Source: Acestrorhynchus altus (Eukaryota; Chordata; Actinopteri; Characiformes; Acestrorhynchidae). Taken from it: 64,000 nt of DNA. How positions within the stretch are numbered: position 1 is the stretch's first letter; every line of letters starts with the position of its first letter. This document shows, piece after piece, positions 25,248-36,423 of this stretch. A program made the translations under genes and the position numbers. The notes beneath the pieces are model-generated. The model did not search any database, was not told the DNA's origin, and saw nothing but the letters and a program-made list of their open reading frames with translations. The stretch spans positions 4,179,168 through 4,243,167 of the forward strand of contig JAVGWO010000026.1 in the NCBI GenBank assembly GCA_034509495.1. The letters run 5' to 3'.

Positions 25248-25259
25248 CTCTCTCTCTCT
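25193..25259. repeat. (CT)n microsatellite
   Basis: About 33 CT units with one CG interruption. Confidence 0.97.
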
Positions 25260-25334
25260 TGACTTTCCAGATAGCATTGTCAATGCTAATGCACTTTCTT
25301 TGTTTTAAGTTAACGTGGGGTCATATCCTGTATA

Positions 25335-25362
25335 TGTGTGTGTGTGTGTGTGTGCGTGTGCA
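25335..25362. repeat. Short (TG)n
   Basis: About 13 TG units ending in GCGTGTG. Confidence 0.9.
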
Positions 25363-25599
25363 TACGCTCACTGCATTCTTCATTTGCCCTTTGTCTGCAT
25401 TTTGTTGCACAGTAGTTGCATCACAAATTGCTTTCTGTTTCACAGCACCTGTATTCGAAGATTCACACATTTATTCCATATGCACCATGGTGAATAAGTT
25501 TCACTATAATGTAGATTGAGGGCATTATGAAAGCTAACATGATGACCAAATAGCTTATTTTAGATGTTTTATGCAGACTTTGATAGTTCATTGGTGTAG

Positions 25600-26005
25600 A
25601 CTATATACACTGCCAATAGAATAGGACTCTGGAGGAGAAGAACAGCCCTGAGGCCCCCCTCAGGTTCTCCTTAGATACATCTGGAATGTATTAGACACTT
25701 TAAGTGGAACTAGAGCATTCTCTCTGTTCACTGCTGTGAAGTTGTGCAACTGTGTTCTCTGGTGCAACTGTCATGGTGCTCCATACACTTCTTTTGAGAT
25801 GCATTAGGAAGATGGGGATGAGGTTAGATGGTGATCTTCCAACATCATGACATCACAAATGCTTTTGTTGCTGAAAGCAATCCAAACCTCACAGCAGTGC
25901 TCTAAAATCTACTACAAAGCCTACTCTGGATAGGAAACTCACAAAACTCTTAAAATACCCAGATTAGAAACAGATTGGAGGTGTCCTTATACTTTTGTCT
26001 GTATT
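25600..26005 (-). mobile_element. MITE of TIR family 1
   Basis: The right end is GGTGTCCTTATACTTTTGTCTGTAT. The body has GATGGGGATGAGGTTAGATG and GCAGTGCTCTAAAATCTAC, matching family 1 copies at 10503-11149 and 36424-37020. The left end is less clear, near the TATATACACTGCC motif at about 25601. Confidence 0.7.
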
Positions 26006-26257
26006 TGCAATTTCTTCTACCAACATACTACAACCTGCAAACTAGACCAAAGAGTATTTAGTATTCATTGGCAAATTCTCACTGTGATTTTGATTGCGTT
26101 TCCAGACAAAAAAAATTGAAGTAAGCATATTATTATGCCACATAGTGTTTCAGTATTAAAGTACAGCAAATATTAATTTACGAAATGTGAACTTACATTT
26201 CTTTACATGCATGTTTATGTAGTTCCAAAAAATCATTACGCTTTGTCTGAAGGCTTA

Positions 26258-26325
26258 GGCAGCCCTGAGGGCTCCCTCAGGTTCTTCTGAGATAGTTCTG
26301 TAATGTATTTAAGTGGAACTAGTGT
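26258..26325. repeat. Direct duplicate of 25640-25715
   Basis: GCAGCCCTGAGGGCTCCCTCAGGTTCT and TGTAATGTATTTAAGTGGAACTAG repeat the same text found inside the MITE about 620 bp upstream. It is either a second fragment of that family or a local duplication. Confidence 0.7.
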
Positions 26326-26639
26326 GTGTTGACTGTGATACATTCTGAAACAGGATATAGTGTTCTAAAAAGACTGAAAATGATTAATATTGCATACTGT
26401 TTGCTCTCAGAGGCTATGGGTTGTCAGACGTTCCAAAAGGTGAAGAGTCACCAGAGGCTGCTGCAATTTGAAAATTCTAAATGCAAGTTAATTGTTGTAG
26501 TGCTTTAATAGCTCTATTTATATGCAAGGTGTGTAGCATTTGACTATTTGCAAAATTCAACGAAGGATTTACTGAATTTAAAGCATTTACTGTCACTGAG
26601 TATATTTCAGCTAATGTTAGCTAACTAAAGTTAGTTCAC

Positions 26640-26930
26640 TTCTATCCTATTATAAAGGTCACTTAAGGTCTGTGGTTGGGCACGTGTGCACACAAGAGGG
26701 AAGGAGGTTTGGTTGGCTCTGGGTTGTAGCCTGCTTTTGTTATCCTGTATTTTGATGAATGGATTGGGTCTGCTCTCATGGCCAGTAAATGGTCTCCAAG
26801 TACACCACACTTGCTGTCTCCTGCTTGTTCTCTCCATGGAGGATCGGGCAAGTAACTAGCTATCCACCCTCTGGCATCTCCCTTCTGGGAGGTTTTGCCC
26901 ATAAACAACCAATTTGTTACACTACGCATG
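26640..26930 (-). other. Unrecognised segment, more GC-rich, with an open frame
   Basis: The minus strand stays open for 88 codons from 26929, with a non-biased residue mix including ARGWIASYLPDPPWREQ. I recognise no domain and see no clear splice signals. It may be an old mobile-element piece. Not called as a gene. Confidence 0.3.
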
Positions 26931-26999
26931 ATTTAATGTTGTGCAAAATATAAGGGTTCATTTTTGCATTGTATTACCCTATAAAATTCAGTCTGCAAA

Positions 27000-27990
27000 G
27001 GGGTGGTTTGGCTGCAGATTTTTATTAAAACAGGGATAAAGCAAACGTCATCAACTGTTTGAAGACATAAAGCCACTGATTAAACCAGTACAATCAGGTA
27101 TGTCCAAAGATGGCATCCAGCCACATTGGCATACACAGTATTAAGCATAAAATTGTGGTAAACAATGTTGACCTGTTGCTTATTATTCGACATTTCTCTT
27201 TTTCTGTCTTTGGGTTCATTGTTCTGTTGGGGAAAAAAGCTGGCTTATGATTTGAGCATATGCTTAGGAATTAGGAGGTCATCCTTATTTATTCCATTGT
27301 ACCAGCTCCACTGACAACAAAACAGCCCTAGAGAATGATGCTACCACCCCCATGCTGAACAGTTGGTTCAATGGGTTCTCGGGGTTGAATGCCTCACCTT
27401 TTCCAAACATACCAGCGGGTCATTGTGGTCAAGCAACTCGATCTCTGTCTCATTTGACCATTAAATATTCTTCTAAAAGGCTTTTGCTCTATGTAGTGCA
27501 AACTTTAGTTGAGCTTAGAGGAGGGGATTATTTCATGGATGGCAGCCTTTCAGTCTATGGCAATTCAAAACTCATTTGATAGCACAAACACACTTTTTCA
27601 ACAGCTTTCATTTTCTGGCAGACTTCCACCATCCAAACCAAGACAGTCAGTCAGGGTCTCCAGTTATATGATACATATGTTCGAGCTAATGATCTTGAAA
27701 TCTATAGTTCAACTTGTTGAGCTATAATCATCCTTCTGGATCTACACTTCTTGGACTTTCCCATTGTAATGTGTGTTGGTGAACCTGACAAGTGCTGTCA
27801 ATCAAAGCCTTTATATAGGCACACAGATTAGTTATAATCCATAGTCAATCATCATCACCAACTAGAAGTTAAGAGCTCATGGCAAGTTGAAAGGCACTTT
27901 TGAAAGCTCAGCCCAACTGAAGTGTGTGTACTGTCTGTATATTTCTGGACATGTAAGTTTGACCCAAAAATGACAACTTGTGCACCAAAT
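27000..27990 (-). mobile_element. Tc1/mariner-like transposon relic (copy C)
   Basis: It contains a minus-strand transposase relic different from copies A and B. The outer inverted repeats are too decayed for me to place exactly; the limits given are those of recognisable sequence. Confidence 0.65.
27120..27764 (-). pseudogene. Tc1-like transposase pseudogene, copy C
   Basis: MGKSKKCRSRRMIIAQQVEL at 27764 matches the start of a Tc1 transposase. Near 27310-27360 the strand reads TVQHGGGSIIL-stop-GCF, equivalent to the core GGGSIMLWGCF block. Several stops and frameshifts are present. The C-terminal acidic blocks were not found. Confidence 0.75.
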
Positions 27991-28059
27991 GCTTGTTTTT
28001 GTACTGTTAAGTAAAATAATGTTACAAAACATAACATGAAACATAACAAGAATGACAAT

Positions 28060-28970
28060 GGCTTGGCTGCCTGATTTTAAACTAATGAAGGATAGATGAA
28101 CGATGGAGGAAGAAATTTAAACTAAATCCTATACTTAACGAGAAGCCAGTGTAATGATACTAACTGATGGGTAATACGAGACTGTCTGTTTGACTGGGTT
28201 CCTAAACTCTTTGCATCATTCTGAAGATGTAAAGATGTATGTTGTACATGCCCTAAAAAAAGGACAGTGATTTTCCATGATGCATTTATGTAAACATCTG
28301 GACAATCTGTGATATGAGATAATATACTTATTTAGTGGACACTATGAATTGCTTTAATCATAAAGCAACCACATAATTATTTGGACACGTTTTGCAAAAT
28401 TGGAACCATACTGCTAAATGTAACAGCTTTTCCAAAGGTCACTTTCATTAGCAAACAGCCGAAACACCTTAATATGAAGGTACATGGGTGACTCCTGCTC
28501 TGTACTTGACTCTGTATTCACATGGTGGATTTGGACAGATACTTATATCTTAATTGCAAGTCTGAGGCAAATGGCAATTTAGCAAGGATATGCTAGCCAA
28601 GTCATTAGTTTTCCTGCTGGCTTTTTAATGTAATGTCACAGCGACAGCTCACTTCCTGTATGTCTTACTTACATCTATGAATGTGCAATATGCATGCATT
28701 CCTAATTTCTACATCTTTTTTGCCCTTCGTCACTCACATATTGCCTTACCCACACACTCAGTCTTTCCCATGGACTAGAGCTTTATGTGCTTCTTCTACT
28801 TGGTTAAATCTCTTTGTCAGGGACCGCAACTTTTAGTTGAATTAGATGATTTCAATTGTGTGTTCCAGCTGTTTTGGAAGCTGTTTTCTAAGATAGAATT
28901 TCCACAAATGAGTTGCTTTTGCACCAGGAGTATTTGGTCTGTTTGGCCTACAAGCTATTTGATCTTATTT
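28060..28970. other. Intron, no element recognised
   Basis: It lacks tandem arrays and element ends. ATGCTAG and TATGCATGC motifs occur, but nothing diagnostic. Confidence 0.4.
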
Positions 28971-28974
28971 TGAA

Positions 28975-29115
28975 TGACTTTATGGACTAATCAAGCCTGA
29001 AATGGCTTAATTGGATGAATTATCAGAGGATAGATTTTGCTAGGACAAATTTAAAGCCCATGTTAATTGAGACTCCGCTTTATTAATTTCTGATTAATTC
29101 TGCGGTGTCTCCACA
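28975..29115. promoter_or_regulatory. Candidate conserved noncoding element, homeodomain-site cluster
   Basis: Within about 140 bp there are GGACTAATCAAGCC, GGCTTAATTGGATGAATTA, GTTAATTGAGAC, TTTATTAATTTC and TGATTAATTCTG, all homeodomain-type TAAT cores. The segment is free of repeats and about 0.8 kb upstream of the pcx exon. Conservation was not tested. Confidence 0.35.
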
Positions 29116-29452
29116 GAACTAGAGGATAGCTTACTCAGGACATCTGCTGGTGTATTATTGAGCTAAATGCAAAAATAGTATTTCATTAAAAAGAAGCAGA
29201 AGACATGAGGATACAGCTAATAAGGTGATATGGTCTTTGTTTGTATTAACTAAGCAACAGTAAAAATGTTTAATATGTTCATATTCGTATACTTTTTTAA
29301 TTGCATAACAATTATTAGTGGTCCTAGATTTACTCTACTTAATATACTGTCAGTGGTACAAACAAGTCTCACACTTTAACATGAGTCCAATGTAATGTAA
29401 ACATCAACAATGTTATTACTCTTGACATATGTACCAATGCTCCTCTTCTGCT

Positions 29453-29722
29453 TAGTACACTGTATGGACAAAAGTATTGGGCCACCTGCTCATTCATTGT
29501 TTCTTCTGAAATCTAGCATATTGAACAAAATGTATCCTGCTTTTTTTTGGAGTGTCTCTACTGTCAAGAGAAGGCTTTCCATTAGATTTTGGAGCATTGG
29601 TGTGAGAATTTGATTGCAATTGATGGCAAAAGTGAGGTCAGAATCTTGGATGAATCACCACTTAAATTAGGTGAATGAATCCATTCATTAGAAGGCCTTT
29701 CCACAAACATTTAGAACCGTAT
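29453..29722 (+). mobile_element. Short MITE of TIR family 1
   Basis: The left end TACACTGTATGGACAAAAGTATTGGGCCACC and right end GGCCTTTCCACAAACATTTAGAACCGTAT are the family termini. The body is a shortened version. It lies less than 200 bp upstream of the pcx exon. Confidence 0.8.
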
Positions 29723-29817
29723 GATTCACAGAGTGTCTTGTTTGTTGCACTGCATCCATGGATAATGTAGCCTGATATGAATGGAATAATGAATAGAATA
29801 ATTTTTGAACTTCCTTA

Positions 29818-29850
29818 ACTATTACTATTACTATTACTATTACTATTACT
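29818..29850. repeat. (ATTACT)n short tandem repeat
   Basis: About five hexamer copies between the MITE and the pcx exon acceptor. Confidence 0.9.
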
Positions 29851-29881
29851 GTTTCTTTCACTTGTTACATTTAAATAACCT

Positions 29882-29915
29882 TCTTCTACCACCACCCCCA
29901 CCCCCTGTCTCACAG
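29882..29915 (+). promoter_or_regulatory. pcx: Splice acceptor and polypyrimidine tract of the pcx exon
   Basis: A C/T-dominated run with a CCACCACCCCCACCCCC core ends in TCTCACAG directly before the coding sequence. Its position in front of an in-frame pcx exon fixes the exon start. Confidence 0.85.
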
Positions 29916-30078
29916 TGTGGATCTGGTCCATGCACAGCTGCGTGTGTGTGAGGGCCGGAGTCTTCCTGAGCTTGGCCTCAAACAGGACAAGATCAGAATC
30001 AATGGCTGTGCAATCCAGTGCAGAGTGACCACCGAGGACCCTGCTCGTGGCTTCCAGCCAGACACCGGCCGTCTAGAG
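29916..30078 (+). CDS. pcx: Internal exon of pyruvate carboxylase (biotin-carboxylase domain)
   Basis: Pyruvate carboxylase is the mitochondrial biotin enzyme that carboxylates pyruvate to oxaloacetate using ATP and bicarbonate. This exon begins with the last base of a split codon and then reads 54 codons without a stop, from VDLVHAQLRV through INGCAIQCRVTTEDP to PDTGRLE. That matches, from memory, the C-terminal part of the biotin-carboxylase domain (roughly residues 340-395 of the vertebrate protein). The CRVTTEDP segment contains the conserved Arg that corresponds to the active-site Arg of bacterial AccC. The acceptor is a pyrimidine-rich run ending CACAG at 29911-29915. The donor is GAG|GTATGC at 30078/30079. 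The exon enters after codon base 2 and leaves in phase 0. Teleosts can carry two pcx paralogues, and this fragment cannot tell them apart. A processed pseudogene is unlikely because both splice sites are intact. Confidence 0.93.
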
Positions 30079-30079
30079 G

Positions 30080-31400
30080 TATGCATTGAGATGTCTGTGA
30101 GAAAGTCAGTGGCAGTACTATAGCTGCACAAAAGTGTGCAATTGTGCTGTCTGTGGCAATATATATTACACATCCATAGGCTCCATATTCATAAAATGTA
30201 AAATAGATACAGAAGTAGTATCTCTCAGTTTGGCGTCGGGTGTAAATCAACAGGCCAGAATATAGTAACACTTAGAACCAGTCAGAGAAGAGCTCATGTT
30301 ACATGCTTTAGTCTTAAAAACAGTGACAAAAGTGAGTATTATTGTTCTATTTTAGTTACAGCAGCAGCACAGTTGATGGCCATAGCTGCTTGCTCCAACA
30401 TGGATATTTTGAGCTTGACATTATATGTTTCTTACTGCAGTGTGGGTCCCTCTTTTTTGTGGTGTAGCCAATCGCTTGCCTGTTTTACTGTATATCCTGC
30501 CATGCCATATGTCCTCTTTTTACTGAAGCACTCTGCACTCTGTATCTCCCCCTCACATAGATGCACACCCACCCCAAGGCTAAACCACTTTATTTGGACA
30601 AACCGTTAGGATTGCTAAACAGTGTTTTTCGAAGTGTGCTCTCCTCAAGTTAAGAAAGCTATGGACAGATAAAGTAGAGACCACTAGCCATCTGTATGGC
30701 TGTGACTGATGAACCTTATAGTAGCAAAGAGGAGCATTGCTGCATGTTAGCAAGACAACAGTCCTGCATCATTTTTCCTCCCATCAACTGCTTCTATTTG
30801 AAAACACACTTTTCCTCTGACAACCCACCTACGTTCCTGCAGTTGATGGATGGCATGTGGTTTCCACTGGAGCTTCGTGTGACTCTTTGCCAGTGTGGAA
30901 CTTTCTGTCCTTGCATGAAGCCAGTGGAATTTATCTGAATGATGTTCTTCAAGTAGTCTAAGTTTAGTTTAGTTTGATTTCTAACACAGTTTAAATTATT
31001 CCATATTTTTATGGATTTAATGAAATTCATGATTCCATTTTTTGCTGGATCCCACGCTGAGATATCCCGATATAAATAAAACACACTTAGAGGTCAGAAT
31101 TGGTTGTACACTATGGATCAGCGTGTACTCTGCATGCACACCAGTGTTTGTAATGGAGCATATATTATTTATATGTCACACCATTAGTGTTGCAAAGATT
31201 CAGCTGCCCTACAAAACTCGCTCTGTCTCTCTGGACCTCATATCTGTGAGAGTGCACGGACTGTTGCAGCAGTGCGTTGGGATTGAGGTCCATTTTTGGT
31301 CATTTTGTATCCACCAAAGCTGCCATTGCACAACAGATTGTAGGTTGAAGTGGTCAGGGATAAGGCAGAGTATAAAGAGAAGTGGTATGGTGTTTAGGAT
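30080..31400. other. Intron downstream of the pcx exon, nothing recognised
   Basis: Several 80-140-codon open frames here have no recognisable domains or splice context. No mobile element was identified. Confidence 0.4.
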
Positions 31401-31439
31401 CATTTATGGTTTACTGATTAGGGATCCTAGGAACCCTTC

Positions 31440-32645
31440 TAACACAGTGCCATCTAATCCCATCTAAACTCGCTGTCTGGACCTAACACAACATTTAATC
31501 CCAAAACACCATCTAAACCAATTTACTCTGTAATCCCTGTAGCTCCTTCTAAATCTAGCCCACAATTTAATCCCACATGTAATTCCAGTATATAATCTAA
31601 TTATATATGGTCTAATTTCATAATATGAAATAATCATATATCATTGTCTATAGACAGCACATAATCTGTCTGAGTGCTGTCTCAACCCAAAACAGTCCAA
31701 TCTCATAGCACTGTCTAAACTCAAAATAGTCTAAACCTAAAGCACAGACTAATCCCATAGCACAGTTTAAACTCAGATCAGTTTTATCCTGTAGCACACT
31801 CTAAATTCAAAACAATCTAATCCCATAGCACTGTCTAATCTTAAAATGATCGAACCCCGTACCACAGTCTCAAAACAGTGTAATCGCATAGCACAGTCCA
31901 ATCCATAGCACTGTTTACACTGAAAACAGGCTAATCCCACTGTCTAATCCCATAAAGTCTAAACTCAAAACAGTGTAATCCCATAGCAGTCTAATCCCAT
32001 AGTACTCTCTAAATCTAAAACAGTCTAACAATCGTACTGTAAACTCATACAGTCTAATCTCTTAGCAATGTCTGGATTTTAAAAAACTTTGATCCCATAG
32101 TTCTGTTTAAATTTGAAATAGTCCAATCCCAAAGCACAGACTAAACTCAAAACAATGTAATCCCCTAGAACAGTCTAATCTCCTAGCATGGTCTCAACCC
32201 AGCACAGAGTGTCATCTATACAAACTTGTCTCATCCCATAGAACCATTTAAGCCCAGTACACTGTCTAATCACAGAGCATGGTCAAAACCAACACACCAT
32301 CTAAACTCATAGTGCTGTCTAAATCCTTTTATCCCATATAACCTTCTAAATCCAGCAGACCATTTAAATTCAATATTTAATTCCAAAGTATAATCTAATT
32401 TCATAATACTGTCTAATCCCAAAACACCATCCAATCCCATACCATCTAAACCCATAATACCATCTAATCCCATAGCATTTTCTAAACCCAGCACTGTCTA
32501 ATCTCATAGCACCTTCTAAACCTAAAACACTGTTTAACTTCATAGCACTGTCTAAACCCAGCACATCTCATTTCTATAGCACCATTTAAACCCAGTATGG
32601 TACCACCTGAATTTATAGCACTATCCTGTCCCAGGGCAGTCTGAT
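31440..32645. repeat. Degenerate minisatellite, about 17-19-bp half units
   Basis: AATCCCATAGCACTGTCT and AAACTCAAAACAGTCT alternate with many substitutions for about 1.2 kb. The half units give a composite period near 35 bp. Open frames on the minus strand (repeated GLD and MGLD residues) are products of the repeat. Confidence 0.9.
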
Positions 32646-33059
32646 CCCTGTGATAGTTTTTACTGCCTTTTTTTTAGACATTTACTGCTCTTGTGGTTTT
32701 ATATGTCTCATGAAGCAGGAAAGGTTTTTTGCCCCCTAATTCATCACCACATGCTCCTCTTTCTAGTCCATTACATCCATCCCTTTTTCAGAACACATGC
32801 ATGGATGTGTCTGCAGAAAAAAAACTCAAACACACCATGTCCTTTTGACCTACGCCATCGATTATCTCTCTCTGTTTCTCTTTCTCTCTTCCCCTTTCTC
32901 TCTGCAACTCTCCTTATTCCCCCAGGCATTCTTCCATCCTCTCTTTTCTTATCTGTGTGTTTCTCTCTCTGCTGTCCCCCAGCGACATCAATAATGGTTC
33001 ATTCTAAATGAGTATCTGATCAGGGGGTCTCAAGGGGTACTCTAATTTCTTTTCAGTGA

Positions 33060-33400
33060 ATGGAGGGGGGACGGCTAAACCCGGTTCAGTTTCATCAACA
33101 AATTTGACGCACCAGAAAGCATTTGCTCCTGCTTCCTCCATATCTGCAGAGATAATCTTAAGACTGTTGGCTTGTGCACATCTGTAATATTGTTCTCGTT
33201 AGGATAATGATATGCTAATAGCAAGTGGAAGTTAATGAGTCCCACCTTGACCCCTGCTAATTAATCTAATCTTATTTAACACTAATGCCGATTTGATCAC
33301 GCATGATTTCATTCATAGCTACTGGAATTATTTTTCATCTGCTTAAACAATTACTCCTCTTGCTGTCCTCCAGTCGCAAAAGGCTAATTTGTTGCTCTGT
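33060..33400. promoter_or_regulatory. Candidate conserved noncoding element
   Basis: A repeat-free stretch with dense TAAT/octamer-like sites: GATAATGATATGCTAATAGC, AAGTTAATGAGTC, TGCTAATTAATCTAATC and AGGCTAATTTG. Composition is more balanced than the surrounding intron. This is only a motif-based suggestion; alignment to other fish is needed to call it. Confidence 0.4.
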
Positions 33401-33654
33401 TCCCCGCTGACCTCAGACACCCCCTCCTCAACCTCCAACACTCGTCCTTCCTCTGCCACCCTTTTATTTCTCATTGTGCAGATGAGAGAGCAGGGCTGCC
33501 TGGTAAAAAAGTGAGGATTGTAAATAGAGACATAAGCCAGCCATGAAATGTGTGTATCTTTTAAAAAAAACATGGCTGAAAAATGCATGACCAAACAGAA
33601 TAAATCCAGCTGTGAATGAATAAGTCATGACTTCAAGTGATCTTAGGAGGTCAG

Positions 33655-34540
33655 TGAAGTTTGGGGGGGGGCGGGGGGAGAGAAAGAGTAAGTGGATGTG
33701 GGATAGAGGGAGAAGTGGAAGGAATAGCAGATGCCATGGATGAGGACAAGGAATGATGGAGAAAGAGAATGGGAGCAGTGGGGGGTGGGGGTAAGAGATA
33801 AAAAAGAGAATGTGAGAGTGGAGGGAATAGGAGAGAGGAGAGATGGGGCCATGGAAAGAATAAGAGTAAGACTGCATGATGGGGAGTGAGTGGAGCAGGG
33901 GATGGGGATGAGAGAGGTAGAAGGAGAGAGACTGAGAGTGGAGGAAGTTGGAGAAGAGAGATATGGTGTATGGAAAGAATGAGTGAAAGACTGAGGAGTG
34001 AGAGGAGTAGACAAGGTAAGGGAGAGAGAGAGAAAGAGAGAATCGGAGTGGATGGAAGGAGGAGAGGAGAATGGTGGTGGCAAAGGAGTAATAAAAGGGG
34101 CAGAGAGAGAAGAAGGGAGTGAGAGCAAGAAAGAGTGTGTGGGACAGGAAAAGAAAGTGAAGTGGGAGTGATTGGGGTAGAAGATGAGAGAGGGATATGG
34201 AAAGAATGAGAAAAGCGGGAGAGGACCAAGAAAAAGAAAGGGAGAGAGATGGACAGAGAGAGTAGGGCTAGGACAATATGGGTGCAATATGGGATTATAT
34301 TTAAAACAATATATAAATTGAGATTTATATTATTGATATTTATATTATTGATGTTTATATTATTGATATTTATTCTATATCGGGTTATGAACAGAGCGCA
34401 TGATTCGCATCATATATCGTATCGTATATCAAAAGAAAGTGAAGTGAAGAAGACAGGAGTGAAGGAGCAGAAGATGAAAGAGGGAGGTGAGATGAAGGGG
34501 AGAGATAGAGGTGGGTTGTTAATGGAACAGTGGAAGGTGT
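33655..34540 (+). repeat. Purine-rich strand-asymmetric tract with degenerate tandem units
   Basis: About 33660-34260 and again about 34430-34540 the + strand is overwhelmingly A and G. It starts with a G-run, then repeats blocks such as ATATGGAAAGAATGAG, GGAAAGAATAAG and AGGAGAGATGGGGCCATGG at roughly 100-bp spacing. The interval 34264-34430 is instead AT-rich. Open frames of about 200 codons on the minus strand are Ser/Pro/Leu-rich and reflect the composition only. Confidence 0.85.
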
Positions 34541-34889
34541 GAGGGACTCTACGCTGAGTCTCTTGTGTTGAGTTAAACAGCTGTATAAGTGTTGTGTGGA
34601 GGTTATTACCTCGGTGTTTTTGCAGTGAGGGAGGTGATGGATGGAGAGACATGGAAAATGAGTCTGCTGCATTAATACAGACAGGAGGGTGGGGAGGAGG
34701 GTGTAGATGGTCAGGGTACAGTATGCAGACAGGCTGCTGTATGTGCTCTGGGTAAGAAGAGATGGAGGGATGGGTCTTGGATGGATGGACAGCATGGAAG
34801 AGAGCGACAGATGTAGACAGTGATGTATTACGGACATGCTGATGGATAGATCAATGGAAAGGAACGCTCTGAACTGCTGCCTCTGTGTG

Positions 34890-34891
<2 letters not shown>

Positions 34892-34949
<58 letters not shown>

Positions 34950-34987
34950 CACACACACACACACGTACACACACACACACACACACA
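34892..34987. repeat. (CA)n microsatellite
   Basis: A CA run with two small interruptions. Confidence 0.97.
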
Positions 34988-35097
34988 GCACATGATCAGA
35001 TTACATCTATTGCCCCATCTTTACATATCTTATGTTTTTCTCGCATGTTGTTTTGTTTATTGTTTTGTTTTTTACCATCACCCACTCTCCTACTTTC

Positions 35098-35125
35098 CTT
35101 TCTTTCTTTCTTTCTTTCTTCTTTC

Positions 35126-35177
<52 letters not shown>

Positions 35178-35180
35178 TTC
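35098..35180. repeat. (CTTT)n microsatellite
   Basis: About 20 tetranucleotide copies with two interruptions. Confidence 0.97.
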
Positions 35181-35290
35181 TTTCTATCTGTGCTATGATT
35201 CTACTTTGATTAATTTTAGCTACTGTTGTGCTTAACTAAATATAGTATAGGGTTAATTTATGTAGCTTATGGATAAGGTTAGTTAGTGAT

Positions 35291-35387
<97 letters not shown>
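35291..35387. repeat. (GATA)n microsatellite
   Basis: About 24 consecutive GATA units. Confidence 0.98.
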
Positions 35388-35828
35388 TGATTTAGGTTTA
35401 AATAGGGTTAGGTTTAAACTAAGGTATAGATCCAGGAATAACATTCTCTGTTGATATTGTTTGATTTCTATGTGTCAGTTTCATTGTTAATATATTTCAG
35501 GGTCGACTTATTTTCAGTATATATGGTTTCAGACATTTGTAGCCTTTGTTGTCACATATATACTGTACTGTACTTAATTCCTCTCGAGATCAGGCTTCTT
35601 TTTTTGTTTCTTTCTCTTTCTTTCTCCTTATTCTCTGTCACATTCTGTCACATTTCCTTCACTCTCTTCCTACTGTCCCCTCTCTTCTTTGTTTTTCCTT
35701 TCTTTTCTATATATCTTTTCTTTCACTCATTACTGCACTTTAATCTTTCTTAAACGTTTTCTACTCTTTAATAATTTTCCTTTTTCCATTGGTTGTACAA
35801 GACACAAAAATGTATGTAGAGAGTTAGA

Positions 35829-35829
<1 letters not shown>

Positions 35830-35899
<70 letters not shown>
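35830..35899. repeat. (CA)n microsatellite
   Basis: About 35 pure CA units. Confidence 0.98.
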
Positions 35900-35900
<1 letters not shown>

Positions 35901-36022
35901 TCACTCACTGTGTCCCCCTTTTTAAAGAGATGTGCAAGCGCAACACTTGAAATGAATTTTCCCAGCTGTTCTGCACACAGCATGCTTTATCTCTTTCATG
36001 CACACACATTCCTTCTCCCTCA

Positions 36023-36023
<1 letters not shown>

Positions 36024-36079
<56 letters not shown>
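36024..36079. repeat. (CA)n microsatellite
   Basis: About 26 CA units with one CC interruption. Confidence 0.97.
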
Positions 36080-36080
<1 letters not shown>

Positions 36081-36423
36081 AGACTGATTTACCTAATTTA
36101 TGCAAGTATTTGTTATGCATGCACATCGCTCATTAAAGTTCATCAAAACAAAATCACAAAAACGCTGATGGTTTACCAACACAAAGCAAAGCCACAGTGA
36201 GTCGTCACATGTCTGAATAATGTGCATTTCACATGCAGACATTGGCAGCACACACACTTCTTGACATGCGTTCATCCAGCAGCCATACATCAAAGCCTTG
36301 TTCGTATGTAAAATGGGTGCGAGCAAGAGCCAGTTGCCTTTTGTCATGGATGAAAAAGTGTGCTACAGAGAGGAAGTGATAACAGGGAGACAGGGATGAC
36401 TTTCTTCTTATGTGCAGAACTAT

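Noticed and set aside
32270..32494. Open frame with repeated GLD/MGLD residues
   Set aside because: Translation of the degenerate minisatellite; no independent support.
33643..34287. 214-codon Ser/Pro/Leu-rich minus-strand open frame
   Set aside because: A product of the purine-rich tract on the opposite strand; low complexity throughout.
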